Of a stretch of DNA of 64,000 nt, positions 18,992 through 32,694 are shown one piece after another. A program made the translations under genes and the position numbers. The stretch lies in the NCBI GenBank assembly GCA_024114885.1, contig CP099426.1, forward strand, positions 1,612,001 through 1,676,000, written 5' to 3'. The DNA is from Septoria linicola. Lineage: Eukaryota; Ascomycota; Dothideomycetes; Mycosphaerellales; Mycosphaerellaceae. The notes under the pieces are model-generated. The model was not told the origin of the DNA and made no database searches. It worked only from the letters and a program-made list of their open reading frames with translations. Within the stretch, counting starts at the first letter, position 1. Each line of letters begins with the position of its first letter.

Positions 18992-21012
18992 ATAAGATCG
19001 TTCTGCACTCTACCACCGCGGCACGGCTCATCACACAAGGTGGGCTCTCGCCACCATGGACGATATGTCTGATTGCGTGCATCAGCAGCATCAGACCAAC
19101 GGTCGGCTACCGCCACGTGCGCTGAAGACGGCGATCACCAAAGCTCGACATGCACAGGGTGCGGACGCCTCACTATAGTGACAGCTCATCACACCTTTGC
19201 GGGATAGAGTGTGGCAGACAGACGCCGCGAAGCGGTGACAGCTCACCAAGATTGTCATATGGCGGGTGGCTTTGTCAGACAATTGCTGGAAGCGAGAGTG
19301 AACGCAACCAGAGGGCCATGCTGCGGTTGGGCAGCACGGGATGCAGGTGATCTTGTTCCATATGGTGTCGCCGACTGAGTCGCCAGAAGTGAGCAACATC
19401 ATCATGCAGACGATGATCGAGAGGGATATTTTTCGGGTCGGTGCCAAGGCGGACGGTACACGGCACCTTGTGATTGATGTTTGTTTAGCGAAGATACCCA
19501 TATAGCGATAGTGATTGAAATTGTGATCCTGCATCTTGCACTATCAATTCCTCTGTCGTGTCAAAACCATCGGAGTGATTGTGCAATGTGGCGCGTTGGT
19601 GCCTGATTGTGCTACGTCCGTAGTGGGCTCGAAATGGCATACAGCGAGTCCTCACGTGGACCGTGTTTGGCCAACTCTCTGCGACCATGCTGCATCATCC
19701 GTGGGACGACATATGAACTGCTGCAACATGTCAGGAACTACGGCAGCACAAGGCTCCGAAGGAAACACAGCATCAGGGATCTCAGTGGAGCTGGACGATG
19801 CTATCCAGCCATTCGAGTTTTCAATCTCGGACTCGTGATGCGAATGTGAGCACGACTTGGCACTCGCGACGTGTGCGACTGGCGATAGCTGCACAGGCCG
19901 GCAAAAACGTGCAGTCTTGATGCAAGGACTATTGCCATACCACAGTCTTGGGTCATCCGGGATGCTGCGACCTCACCGCCATCGAGAGCGCGAGCGAGAA
20001 GCAATCTTTCTCCTCACCTTCGACCCTCACACCAAAGGAGACGGAAACTACGATTCATGATCGCGCGTGGGCGCTCTCGATGAGTCTAATAACCTCTTCG
20101 TAATGTCGTCGTTGGTGGACTTAGTCACGAGCAACTCTCGAATGACAGCTTTGCACTGTAAAAGTGGCTTTCTCTTAAGCGCTGGGATCTGACCAATCAC
20201 GACGCCGGACCAGGATATTTCCACTGCCTCTCCTCTTCTTCTGCTCGCCAGCCCTTCTCTATGGAGCACTTGCATGCACGCTTTAGCAAGCCAGCACATG
20301 AAACACATTTGTTCTGCGTGGAAGCCATCGAGAACAGGCCCACTTGACCTGGCCCGTCGCGGGCCTCAGTGGCCTCGGATGGCCGCAACGGCGTTCTCAT
20401 GCCTGGACGAATCGTGTACTATTGCACGCCATTCACTTCTTCATAGGTTGTCTGCCCCAGCCTTTCAGACATCTCGTCTAGCCGCTTTCTCTTCGACCAT
20501 CCCTGCATTGGGCGATCCTCACGGGTCGTGGTATTGGCCATTTCACGCTTGGGCGTGGCCATCTCAACCACCTACGCGCCGAGCTCTCAGTTGGCTACGC
20601 TCTAGATTACGTCGGGTGTACCTTTTCCATACTCTTCCTGCATACTTTGTACCTGCTCAATCTGCTTACACCTGCAGCCCGTGGTTCTGTGCCCTCTCAT
20701 ACTCACCCAGAAGCGCGGCTGCATGCATCGTGCTCTGCAACGCCGACCAGGGTCCTGTTCGCGGTAGCGGATCCCAAGCGCACGAGAGCTCCTCGAGAGC
20801 ATCTGTGGTCGCTCGAGGGACACAGGTGTGACTTCACTTGATTTAGCGCGCATGTCTGGGTACGTTGAATTGATGCTCTTCTTGCTACAAAGTGTTTCGG
20901 ACCTCTCAATGCTTCGTGGGGGATCAGAGACCTGTTTTGAGACCTATGCCAACTACCTGGCCATGAACTATCTGCAGGAATCCGACTAATCCAAGACATA
21001 CAGCAACGCAAT
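18992..21012. other. Intergenic, 2.0 kb
   Basis: Several overlapping short frames in all phases, none longer than about 185 codons and none with coding character. No repeat or RNA gene recognised. The distal part is the promoter of the large WD40 gene. Confidence 0.45.
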
Positions 21013-24000
21013 ATGTCCTCAGGTCAAGTGTCGCGGCAGAGGTCCCACTCGTCCAGATCTACCGCATCGAAACATTCGGGAGCAGTGAGACAAACTCCCC
21101 CACCTGCTAGCCTCACACCAGAGAGTCGAGATTCAGACTTCGAACCATGTGCAGCAACGGCATCTTTTCTGTTGTATGCGCAACGGAGTCAGATACTCGT
21201 GCTCCATCACGACACCTTGACGATCGAAAGACGATTCACGCTACATCGAGAGGATGTGCTATGGATAGCTGTCGACAATGTCAGTGATAGAGGGCAAGGC
21301 CGGTTGGCGGTGAGCTTCGATGCGGGCAAGACTGCGATCGTGTGGGATATCTTGAGTGGTGGAGAAGTCGCTAGGTTCTCAGCATATGAGCATATGAGAG
21401 TTGCAAGTTTCATGCGAAATGGCAATATCGCATTTGGTATGCAGGCAGATATTGTACTTGTGGGTGCCAAAACTGACCTTATGGTGCAGCCAATGATCAG
21501 GGCAACATCATACTCTTCGAGCCATCGACTTCGGAACATGTCTCGGCACGGACGATATTCGATCCCATAACGGCAATAGCTCCCGCCATTGACTGCCGGA
21601 CTTTCGCCATTGGCTATCTCAATGGCTCAATATTGATAGCTACGCTGCAGCCTTCGTTCACCATACTGCACACGTTGAACACGACGCGATCGCCAGCTCG
21701 GATCACCGACCTAGCTTGGCATGGATCTTCATCAAAGCAGAAGACGGATATGCTTGCAACGCAGACCGCAGATGGCGACTTGCGGGTATGGAGTGTGCCT
21801 AAATCGCAACATGGTGAGGTGCCGAACATCATTCGGGTGCTGCAAAGGCCAGAAGTGCCACAGTACGGCCCTTGTTGGTTTGCATGGTCAAAGAATGGTC
21901 GTATCGTGCAGTATGCCGACGGGTAAGTGTCGTTTGAACAGCTGAGCTGGCCACGTGGACCACTCATCTCGAATGCTGTGCTTCGTGTTCTTCGCGCTAA
22001 CTGGTTCCTGCAGCGAAACACGTTCTTGGGACGTTCGTACCAAGAAGGTAACATACGAAATTATCCCAACCTGTGACGGGATCACTGCTCTTGCCAACTA
22101 TGGTCCTACTGCAACGCTGTTCGCTCTTGGCCGCAACCACGCCGTATTTCAATATGACATTAATCCTAGTTCGACACCGCTGCAGGTAGCCAACGCACAG
22201 CATGCACCTGCGAATACGCCTCCAACACCGCCCACGATGCTCGAGGAGCGTAAGAACCCCTATGCAGAGTCCTCGCGATCTCTGTCGATCGATCAACAGA
22301 TACCACTCACCTTTACCGACAATGAAAGCAGCGCAGATGAGAGTGCTGCGATGTCGCCTTTGCAAAAGATTGCGAGAGAAATGGACTCTCTCGACGCACT
22401 GGAGTCCGAAATCCGTGATAAAGTCATGCCATTGAGCCCGCACTCCAGCAGGGCATCATCTACTAGTTCCAAAAGCTCAGGTCGCCGGAGAGAGCGTCAG
22501 TATCTCTACGATCGACCAGACTCCTCAAGAGCTTCTTCCGATGCAGGATACGATGGCACAGAATTCTCCTTTGGACCACCTCCGAAAGCTGGTCACGAGA
22601 GCATGTCGATTGGGTCTGTTGCCTCTTCGCTGCCATCCGCATCGGCGGCTCGCCACACGCGGCGCTCGTCCAATCTGCGCAAAGAAGTTCTCCGAAGTCC
22701 AGAGGAGTCTCAGGAAACTGCATTGATGGATCTTTTCCCGACCATTAAAGCACGACTTCGTGACGTTGCATTTCGAACGCCGCACTATGGAAACGCTGCA
22801 AGGACACCAGATCTACTACTATCCGAGATGTTGAGCGTTGTATTTGGCTGGAACGACGACGTACGAAGTCTAATACAGGACGAGCTGTCACGACATCGGC
22901 CCGGTTCCGCAGCAGCTGTACTCCTCGCGAAATGGCTGGGAAACATGGGAGCAGACAGCATGGCTTCTATGGTTGGATCAGAGTCGATGACTTCATCGGA
23001 CTGGATGTTACTCGCGCTCAGCTCCATCGGCGCAGACTCACAGAAGAAAGTCGGCGAGGCTTTCGTTCAACGGCTACTTGAGAAAGGTGACATTCACCCA
23101 GCTGTTGCCATCTTGCTCGGCTTGGGTGAGCACAACGATGCAATCGAAGTCTATGTCTCGCAGCAGTACTGGCTCGAAGCAGTTTTGCTCACTTGCCTGA
23201 CATCACCATCGGACTGGCAGCGAATATCATACCTGATTCGCAAATGGGGCGAGCGAGCAGTCACGACCGGGCAACCAGAGTTAGCTGTTCGATGCTTTTC
23301 TTGCACGAGCGTAGAGACATCGGAGCCTTGGTTCTCCCCACGAGCTCAGGACGCTGTCTATGCGGCGCAACAAGAGCGCTTTATGCAGCCGCTGAGCGCG
23401 GGCGGTATGACAAGCCCGCCACTGTCACCTCCATCACGATCTGCTTCTGGGCGAATGACCGCGAAGAACGCGTCTCTCAAGCTTATCACGTCATTTGGCG
23501 ACAAAGGCGCGCCTGCAACAGCGAACGAAGGCACTGCCAGACCACTAAATACTGCACTCGGTGTGACACCAATCGCGCAGTCTGCACTTTCGCCAGGCGG
23601 AGCAGCTCCATGGAAGGCTGTGCGGAACGGCCGGGAACCATCCACAGCTAGAACTGCGACTCCAGGCGGCTACCAGGGACGCAAGCGTTTGCCCTCTCGA
23701 GATGATATCGCGCGAGCCAAGCAGGAAGCTGCTGAGATGGCCACTCCTCTGACGGCAGCTCGCGATAAGACTTCACGGGCGCCTAGTCTCGCACGTCGCG
23801 ATCCCTCCGCCGAGCCAGCGACCGCACTACGACAAGGTCATTTTGACGCTATGCGTCGCAACCAAGATGCCGGCGAGGACCATCTTCCGTCACCCGCTCA
23901 AGGTGTCTTCACTCGTCTTAGAGCAGAGTCTCGTACCTCGAATCGATCCGGAGAGCGCAGACCCGGCGGGTTGCAGGTTGAAATCGTGGACACAGCCTAC

Positions 24001-26310
24001 ACAGAAGCACTTTCACCCGGACCCAGCACCGATGCTAGCAGTCGTAGTCGACAAGCGTTTAGTCCGGTCACTGATGGTAGCACAAAGAGCGGCAAAGGAC
24101 GAGCTATCGACGCATATATCAGCAGCGTCGAGGAAGCACGTCTTAATGCCCGTGAGGAGCGCGTGTCGTCAAGGACGCAAAGCAGGAGTCGCAACCAAAG
24201 TCGAAAACGCGGCGAGAGTCGAGGCGGTCAGACCAATAGACTGCGCGACAAGTCTGAAGCCCGTGGACGCAACGATGTTCGGTACATCAAGCCTGGCAAA
24301 CGTTCTCCGTCGTCACCAGTGCCAATGTCACCGGAAGAAATTGCACAAGCTAGCGGCGGAGCACATCAAACAGAACCTGAGCTTGCGACCACGGATGATG
24401 AGAACTTCTACAAAATGAATGTCACATCTCCCACTGGTTCACATCGTAGTGGGAGGACTAATCGAAAGTCGGCTGAGAAGCCGACCGGTCGCCCGGACAA
24501 AGCTGCTCTCATTGGAGGTCTTGCTCCTCTCGCAATAGGTGGTGAGCGTGGTCGAAGCCAGAATCGGGACATTGAGCCGCCTCTTCGATCGCCATCGTTG
24601 CCAACCTTGTCTTCGAAGCGCTTCGGCGAGGCCGAAGATGAATTGAGCACAGAAAGTCATGGTTTCCGCATGCGAGCTCGCAGCATCAGTCGCCAACCTG
24701 GAGATGATCTGCAGTCTCGTCGACAAGCAAATCGTGCTCGACCTGAGCGTTCAAGTAGCCGAAGGCCAAGCGCTCAGGGCGAGCAGATCATTGTTAACGC
24801 ATCGGATATGTCCGGTTCAAGCGTTCAAGAAGGTGTGCCTCTGAATCCACCAGAGTCGTCAGCGTCAATAGGTGGTCAACCCCGCGCTCGGACGATGACA
24901 AGAAAGCAGATTGCTGCACAAGAGCTGGAGGCAAGACGGCGATCGTTGGCAAGGAGACCTTCTGCACCGTCCATACCTCTACCTGGGGATCTGCTAATGG
25001 CCGGCCGACCACCAATGGCCCCACGCCATCATACAGACCTTGGTGAGAGCCCGACTTCGTACAATGCTCCACTCTCGCGAAGCCACACGGTGGACCCGGA
25101 CGCGATGTCACGCTACAACCAGCAGCAGAACAAGATCACTGGACCGTCGGGCCCATCTGCTCTCATCGGGCTCCCAGCCACTCCTCGTGCCATGAGACAT
25201 CCTCGATACATGAGCAGTGATCCGAACGAGCGAGATGGCGAGCCTCCTGTTCCACGAATCCCTGGTCAATATAGCGAGTTATCGTCCCTGGGCAGCAGCC
25301 TCAGCCAGGTGACCGGATCTGCGTTGAGTCAAATGTCATTCTCAGACCAGCAGCAATCGCAATTGTCGTCTCAGCAGCCCTCGACACTTTCCGAAAGCAG
25401 CGACTCAATTGGCCCACTTCTGCCAGCTACTGTATTCGGGCAGAAAGGTCAAGCTCTCCCATCGCGGTCCGCCTCAGCTCCACCAGAAAAGCAGGCACAG
25501 GTGCACCCATTGTACAAGCCAACTCTGCCCTCCTCGAACAGACGCATGTCGGGAGGGCTGGGCCATGTTCGCAAGATCTCGCCGCCTGATATCGGCGTCA
25601 GACTCGAGGAGCAGCCTGTCAGCATTGACGCAGCACTGCACGAAGAGGACCAAGTCATCATCATTTCTGAGTCGGACATGGTTCCTCCACCTATGCTAGC
25701 GGAGCTTCAACATCTTGCAGGACCGCCACCTCCACCGCCGCCTCCAACCATGTACCACCAACACCAGCGTAGTGGCTCCGGCGTTATCAACATTGCGATC
25801 GACGAGCACGGCTCCGAAGGCCAAATGCTTCCCATGCCCATGGAACGCGCTCAAACCGCATCTCCCTCCCAGCACCGCAAGAACGCCCCAAGCGGCAGCT
25901 GGATGCGCGGCTTCGGCGACCGCATGCGCAGCAGCTCCAAATCACGCACAAAATCACCTCCCATCGGCGGCCCAGCACCCTACGAAACAGTCCTCCCTCC
26001 CATGCCAGGCTACGCCGGCCACATGCGCCGCGAAAGCCTCTCCCAACAGCGCGCTCAAAGCCCCTACGAACAAGCCATGGCCGCGCAAAGTCAAAGCCAA
26101 GCACAAATCCCCATCCCGCCACCTCCTCCCCCAGCACCAACACACGGCCAAGACAACAGCAAACTGAACGAAACAACCATCCCGCCCTTCTCTCTCCCCT
26201 CCCGTAGCCAGAGCTCCACCGGCTACCGTAATCCCAAGGAAATCCGCGCAAACATGCCGCCTGAGACTCTGCAACAAGGAGTTTATCATGGGTCCGGCGG
26301 CATGATTTAG
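21013..26310 (+). CDS. Large WD40-repeat / alpha-solenoid protein with long disordered C-terminus
   Basis: Model: exons 21013-21436, 21490-21922 and 22014-26310, with introns 21437-21489 (53 bp, phase 1) and 21923-22013 (91 bp, GTAAGT, GCTAAC branch site, phase 2); 1,717 residues. The N-terminal about 370 residues form a beta-propeller with repeats ending in AVSFDAGKTAIVWD, ATQTADGDLRVWSV and ETRSWDVRTKKV. Residues about 520-720 are helical, with ILLGLGEHNDAIEVYVSQQY and EAVLLTCLTSPSDWQRISYL, resembling the TPR/solenoid found after propellers in Gemin5- or Sec31-like scaffolds. The remaining about 1,000 residues are low complexity: Ser/Arg/Pro-rich, many RS dipeptides, polyproline runs. Family members exist in other filamentous ascomycetes as uncharacterised WD-repeat proteins. 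A scaffold role is inference. Confidence 0.85.
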
Positions 26311-27523
26311 ATCTAGACACTACTACACTTATCACGACCATAACGACATCATACCCCCGAATGAGCTGCGCCATCATCATCTACCATCAAGCATCACTTT
26401 CTCGGGCACAGATTGGACATATCGATACAAACCAGAGATTCTGCATCACAGGGCATTAATTACTTCTCGGAGAGCAAGAAGGAGAGAAAGAGAGAGAAGC
26501 ATCATCATTACTTAGCACGAGCGAAGGAGTCTCTATTCTTTTTTGCATAGCATTCTGTATTCTTGCTTATCTTGCGCGCGCATGCCTTTATTCTCTGCTT
26601 CGTGAACGATCATTTGTACAGCAACAATATTTCTGGTTGCCCAGATCGCGCATTGGATTGTTCTAGCGAGCCGGCCGGTTGGGATTGGATCACGAAAGAG
26701 TCTCGGTCTCGCCTCACGGCATGAAATGGGGGGAGGCAAAGGAGGAACACGTCACGGCCGAACACTATATTTCTTCCTGATGATGGGTGGTGGTGGTGAA
26801 GTGCCATTCGTGGGCAAGATGTCGATAGCTATTTCGGAATAGTATGTGAACGAGGTTCTGAATGGACGAGAAGTACTGATCGTGAATATTGTCCTGCTTC
26901 GAGATGTTGAGGTCACCGCCTCGTCGCACCACGTCTCGTGTGATGATGAGACAGTCGCTGAAGCGAGCAAGTCTTGCCAATGTGCTTCGCAAGCGACTCT
27001 TGCAGCGCGTGCTATTCTGGTCAGCACAATGGATGCGTTATTCGTTGGGCAGTACTCGGAAGCACACGCAGTAGCTTCTGTCTCCCAATGCTCGGTACCG
27101 CAGACCGACTTCTTCGCGATGATTTTGTAGCAATTGTACCTGCATGTTCGACTAAAAGAGGTCCCCTGTCATGTTGCAGCAGTGCCGTTGCATATGCATG
27201 TGCATTGCATATCGTTGGGTGACATCAATCAGCGTGAAACAGGACTTGGGAGAAGCACTCTGCAGAAGCCGAGGGAGCCGCCAACCAGAAATTCATGAGG
27301 CTGAAGTGTCTGCAGGTGCGCTCCGCTCACACTGTTCGTGCTCGAGACCCGATGGAGTGGTTCAGCGTGGTAGGCGATATAGATCGCAGGATCGGCAGAA
27401 CTTCGTGGCACGGTCCCCGTTTGGTCGGTAGGCGAGTGAACATGCGCAGTGAAAAGCCTCTCTCAGGGCAGTGACCTTCGTGATCCTGCTAAGCTTTGCG
27501 AGTCTGTAAGACGCTGCACTTTG
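26311..27523. other. Convergent intergenic region, 1.2 kb
   Basis: Lies between the 3' ends of the WD40 gene and the F-box/LRR-like gene. Contains a polypurine run near 26475-26501 and a GGT-repeat run near 26783-26800. No gene seen. Confidence 0.5.
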
Positions 27524-29061
27524 TCACGGCGGCTGGGGCGTCGCCGCTTGCACCCGTGACCTTTCTCGTACTTTCGTCAGGAAGCTCACAACCTCCGCTT
27601 GCAGTGGCCAAGCGGCGAAGAAGCTGCAAAAGACTGTGTAAAGGCTGCCGCCTGCAGCATGTAGATCGCCGGCAAACTCGTCGAACGTCTTGTCGATAAA
27701 TTCATCAGGCTTGGACCAGCAGGCAAATCTGAAGCAGATCTTACCCTGTTCGCCACGCGAGAAGTAGAGCACCCATTCCTTGGCTCTACATGCCATGAGC
27801 TCTCTGCACATGTCTGTTTCTTCAATGACATCGATGTAGTCAATGTGATCCTCCACTGCTACCGGAAACGAGAATTCGAGCCAAGCAAGGCTGTGTACTT
27901 GAGGCTTCAGCCGAGACAAGATGTGTGGAAGATCTGCAAGCCTTGCTTGCGTTCGAATAATGAGATGCGACAGTTCAGAGGGCATACTAGGTATCGTTAG
28001 ACTAGCGTTACTCCATGCCGAATTGCATTTGAGAAAGTGTTCGTCGAGATAGAGCTCGTGCAGGTTGGATAAGCATCAAAGCCTTCCGATGCTGGCTGGT
28101 CGATGTAGGAAGTCGTAGGACCAGAGCTGCCCAACCGCAACTCTGCTAGGCTGTGCTTGTGGCAGACAAGGCTCTGAACAAGGCCAGATACGCTGACGAG
28201 CACGTCGCTTGTCCAGGAGACTTCAAGAACCCGAAGTGTTTCGCAAGCATTTGTCAGTATGGCTAAGTCCTTCGCATCGACCCCGCAGTCAAGCAGTTTC
28301 AGCGAGGTCACCTTAGACCCTGCTATTACAGAGCAGTCTTCCAAGGTGTTAGAGCATAATCCAGTGAGTTTAAGTCGAAGGAAATTGGGCAATCTCAAAA
28401 ATTGCTTGGCCAACTCGAAGGGTAGCTTCGAATCTTCGGCAATGACATCTGCCTGTACCAAGCTGTTGTATCGCATTGATCCCGTATCTGTGGCCCTCGA
28501 TAACATTGCCGGAAGTGTCAATGCGAGAACAGGACATTAATTGCATCCTTTGCCGTTGCCTCAAAGATATCACTGCATGAGATCGTGACTTCTTTCACCT
28601 TGGTGGTCAATGCGAACAACAAGATTGCTTCGGCTGAATTGCATCCACTTCGTAGAGCATACAGCACTTGGTCGTGCCGATTGTATTCTTGGAAGGGAGC
28701 CATCGCAGTAGCGAAGAGTTGTATTTCGGCATCGCTAGGTGGCTCAGGGCGAGTCGTGTCCGTGGTGATCAGGATTTTTTTGACGAGTGGCTGGAGATGC
28801 GGCCTTTCACAGAGTGATCGAAGGAACGGGCGTACTGTACCATTGAAGACAAAGCCATGATACTCCTTGAAGAGGAACTGCTCGTTTGCTCGGTGGCGTG
28901 TGTGAGACACCCTGGACAGATCGCAGAAGAAGTTTCGAGCTGATCGGTATTGACTGCGCACGACGTCCTTGTCCCGTCGACCCTGAGGATTTTCATGCAC
29001 CAGTGATACATAGTATACGGTCTGACAACTCTGGTGGCAATGATTCGAGGCGACTTGCCAT
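27524..29061 (-). CDS. F-box/leucine-rich-repeat-like gene, exon structure unresolved or decayed
   Basis: Four successive minus-strand frames look like parts of one protein but are out of phase. First, ATG 29061 gives MASRLESLPPELSDRI, an F-box start. Second, 28518-29000 contains ARNFFCDLSRV and FLFKEYHGFVF. Third, 27997-28521 contains LRLKLTGLCSNTLEDCSVI and VTSLKLLDCGVDAKDLAIL, LRR-like. Fourth, the frame ending at 27524 starts upstream of 27985 with NLHELYLDEHFLKCN. A 70-bp intron (GTATCA...GATCAG) can join the first two, but later joins need weak donors. Either several non-consensus introns exist or frameshifts have broken it. If intact it would be a ubiquitin-ligase adaptor by analogy with F-box/LRR proteins. 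End coordinates are approximate. Confidence 0.45.
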
Positions 29062-29318
29062 GGCCGATTGTGCGTGTACCGCAGGATGAAAGGTGGTCGC
29101 GACAGGAGGAGACGCGTCCAATAGAACTAGAGTTTGGAAGGTACGCGTTGGTGAGAAGCCAATGCTTAGCGCGATTTGCTCTTTCCTTTCACGAGCGAGA
29201 CAAGCACTTTCGCAAACAGCAAAATCATCGTCTCGGCCACTTGGTCTTGCCATATCCTACGAAAGGGTATCATAGTGCTAATCCACCTCCTCTATCTTCC
29301 ATTGCTATGCATAATCCC

Positions 29319-31360
29319 TCACTGCAAATGCAAGAATTTCTTGGTGTTCTCGTACACCACATATGTGATACTGACAGCCGGCACAACCTTCAGCAAATTC
29401 GGCGTCAAGCCTTTGAAGAGCCCGCGTACTCCTTCTCCCTTTATGGTCTGTCTCGTCACGTCCATCATACCAGTGTAAGTCCTCGGATGACTGAGCGTGC
29501 CTTGACTCTGAAGTCGTGTTCGAAGTAGGTTCAGTGGGTAGACAATGCTGGCACCAAAAGCTCCGCTGAATCCTCCCATGAGCGCCAAGCTGAAGTTGCC
29601 CGGTAGAGCATCCTCATCGTGCTTCAGGTTTGGGTTGTTCGCTCTGTTGCGCTTGATGACTCTCTTCTTGAGCGTTTCGAAGATGCTCAAGTCGATCGCA
29701 GCGTATGGAAACATGCCCACAAGGCCCATGGGCAGTCCTTTGTAGAACGCTACAACACCATTGCGAGCCCACATCTTCTTTGCAGTGTGCCATATAAGTC
29801 GTGTGCCGTGCTCGCCGCCCTTGACAGTCTCGCACTGCATCTGGAACTTCAGCGTATCAAGTGGGTAGACAGTGGCTTGTGCGATCATTCCAGCTATACC
29901 GCCGGCAGTAAACATAGAAGAGGACTTGATGCGTCTCGGGTCGTTGTGTCCCTCAAGCTTGGCTATTGCTCTTTTGGAGGCCTGTGCATCATCGTTAGCA
30001 GAACGCCCACTGTTTCGATCGTGCCAGCCTACCTCATACGCGCCGAACTTGACAGATGATTCGGGCATGACTTTGACAACATTCAGACCGTTTCCTGTCG
30101 ACCATTAGTCGAGAGCTGATTCAGGTGCAAAAGACGAGCTTACCAGCAAAAAGGCTGCGCATGCCGCCGGCAGCCCACAGATGCTGACATGCGTTCCACA
30201 GAGTGCGAAACCCATGCTGCGCGGCGCTCACAGGCTTTGCAGATTTCACTGCCTGCACTGTATCTTCCGTATTCCCTGTTTGTGCTATCAAGTATACTTT
30301 TAACCGGTCGAGCGGTGCGGTGGCGGTTCGAGAAGTGATTCCGGACAGACCACCTGCCAGGAAGTAGCCTACATCCGGCACGAAATCCATTAGCTTTGTT
30401 GGCCTATCACTTTTGTGCGAAACTTCGTGCTTTCGTTCCTGCTCTTTCGCCGACACTTCTTTCCGCCGTGCTGGCTTGACAGGAATGTGCGGGTTGGTGT
30501 TTATAATGTCTTCATCTTCTGCCGGAAAGATCTGTATTTGCGGTCTTGATTCACTATCCTCCCACATGGCAATGGGTGACGTGTTCGCGCCTCCAGCATG
30601 CGATTGTGCTGGCTTCACCAGCTGGATAATAGCGCCAAAAAGTGAAGTCTTGAGGAATTCGAGCATCGTACCTAGACCTTGTAGTGCCTCGTCGCTCAAG
30701 TGCACGTCACCTTCTGCGTTCAGTTTCGTGGTATTCTGATAGTAAGAGAGGACGGCGTGCAGGCCAGGCGCGTTGGCTGGTATGAAGAGGAGGAAATCTA
30801 GAAGAATTCAGTGTTAGCGTACCGTCCTTGCTTACGTGAAGCAATGTTCTGTTTATCCTTTGCTGTGAGATTGTGCTATGCCTACCACGCCATTCGCCAA
30901 AGTCGATCATTCCATCGCGGTCCTTGTCGATGTAGCTGAAGAAGCGGTCCAGCCTTGCTGTCGAGACTGCTACGCCGGCTCTCTCGAATGCAGATGATAG
31001 CTCTCCCTTATCCAGCCGCCCACTATGGTCCTTATCTATGGATTGGAAGAGCTGCCAGAGCTCCTTCTCGGTTTGTGTGCAGAAATTACAGAACTCATCG
31101 TAGCTGATTCTACCATCGTGGTCGATGTCACACGCGGCTAGCATATCTTTGATTAAGCCATCTGCGTCTTTTAGGGCTGTGCACAACCGTCAGTACAGCT
31201 CTTTTGCTCGGGTCCTCGTTAACCTCCACATACGATGGTTCACCGCAACCAATCCTCGCTTTAGTGCTTCATAGTCGAGATTGCCCTTTCGTTTCGTGTC
31301 AAGCTTCTCCCATAGCGAGCGCAGGCGCGACTCCCTCTGCGCCTGGGACTCGCCATCCAT
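29319..31360 (-). CDS. EF-hand mitochondrial carrier, SCaMC/Sal1-like ATP-Mg/phosphate exchanger
   Basis: Ca2+-activated carrier of the mitochondrial inner membrane; the family exchanges ATP-Mg for phosphate to adjust the matrix adenine nucleotide pool. Exons: 31234-31360, 30886-31176, 30144-30797, 30033-30094, 29319-29981; introns 57, 88, 49 and 51 bp, all GT..AG; 598 residues. The N-terminal half carries one degenerate and three good EF-hands (CDIDHDGRISYDEF, IDKDHSGRLDKGEL, IDKDRDGMIDFGEW), followed by the WRDFLLFIP block that marks this subfamily. The C-terminal half has three carrier repeats with signatures PLDRLK, PLDTLK and PLNLLR; asparagine replaces the acidic residue in the third. 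The last intron is also open in frame, so its retention would insert 17 residues. A lysine/proline-rich insert separates regulatory and carrier domains. Confidence 0.93.
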
Positions 31361-32694
31361 GTCCGCCAGTCCGGATGCTATCTTGCTAGCATTGCAGGAA
31401 TATGGAGCTGTGCCGAGCGCGGAGGTGGACGTAGCGGGCTCGCGGCCAGTGAGTGATCCTGACCTATAGACTAGATGGTCCAGAAATCGCGTGTCCTGGA
31501 GGTAGTCACTCGATCCGCAATCGCTGGCGTCGGAAAATGTAGGACGGGCGTGTTCGCGTGATGTGGCAGCTCTGTGCTAGGGAAGGTCCAACAGCTCGGC
31601 TTTGTGCAGCAGAGGAGTCGGTGTCGTGGCCCGATGATCCAGGAGGTCGCCAGACAACAACACAGGAGGTCAAAGGTACTGTATACTTTGCACTGAGTCA
31701 CGAGCTCAGCAGTACCAGAGGAGCTGTATCTGACTCCTGCATATGAGCGCGAAACGTGAAGAGAGGTGGGCGTGTGTTGTGTTGTGCTTTTCTGACAGAA
31801 AATGTGACGTTGATTGGAGCACAGCTGGAGCAACTCTGTGCCGATTACCTAAGCCCATCTCATGATGCTCCCAATGGTCCTCTGCTCCTTTCATCCTCTG
31901 CTGTCATCTTCCTCTCGCAGAATCAGTCGCAGAGACATCAACGGGAGCAGGAGACGGCATAGCAGCGGCGGACATTGACGACACGGTTAACGATACGCCG
32001 GTGTCGAGCCGAAACCCTTGAGCTCGACATGCAGCAACGGGATGATGTCTAACAATGTGACCAGACATGAGTTGAGACTGCTTATTGAGAATGCCCATTG
32101 CATTGACGGCAGCTGGTACGATGAGATTTGCAGCTACTGATAGCAAAGCCAATGTCCAGCTTTGGTCACTCTGCATGCGCTAAGCACGCGCAATTGTGCA
32201 TATCAAGCTGTAGCTGCCGGAGAGGGAAGTCGCACTGCCTCTTTGGGGCTTTCCAGATCTCGACACCATTCGCTGCCATCACCACACGTTCAGAGCTCGC
32301 AGTATTCGGACGCTGTAGCTCCTGTGAACTCCTCTTTCCAAGACAGCCGGGCATCTCCATATCTGCACGTTCCCTCTCTGCTTGACATAATAGATTGCAG
32401 CTTATGCACGGTGTGGTCGACATAATACCTTCCTGAGTGAGGAGATAGAGCAACAGAGCTGCATCTGCATCTCCTACTCGACAGACACATTGTTGGAAGA
32501 GCATCCTGCATTGTCTTCGACAGGAAAGTATCAGCATCAGATGCGTCGCACAGCAGCACAGCTCACTGAAGGTGTGCCTCAGCACGAGCAGAAGCTCTTG
32601 GGACTCCGTGCTATAAAGACTGCCGTCTGAGACTGCAAAATCAGACCGATCATAGACCCCATTCACTGCCCAGAAGCTAAGATATCCTTCCATC
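31361..32694. other. Divergent intergenic region, 1.3 kb
   Basis: Contains the promoters of the mitochondrial carrier (minus) and DUG3 (plus). A 72-codon open frame in phase with the carrier runs from 31576 to its ATG but has no methionine. A 176-codon minus-strand frame overlapping the DUG3 start has no coding character. Confidence 0.5.

Noticed and set aside
31361..31576. 72-codon open frame in phase before the mitochondrial carrier start
   Set aside because: It contains no ATG, and MDGESQAQRE matches the expected N-terminus of the family; openness is probably chance.
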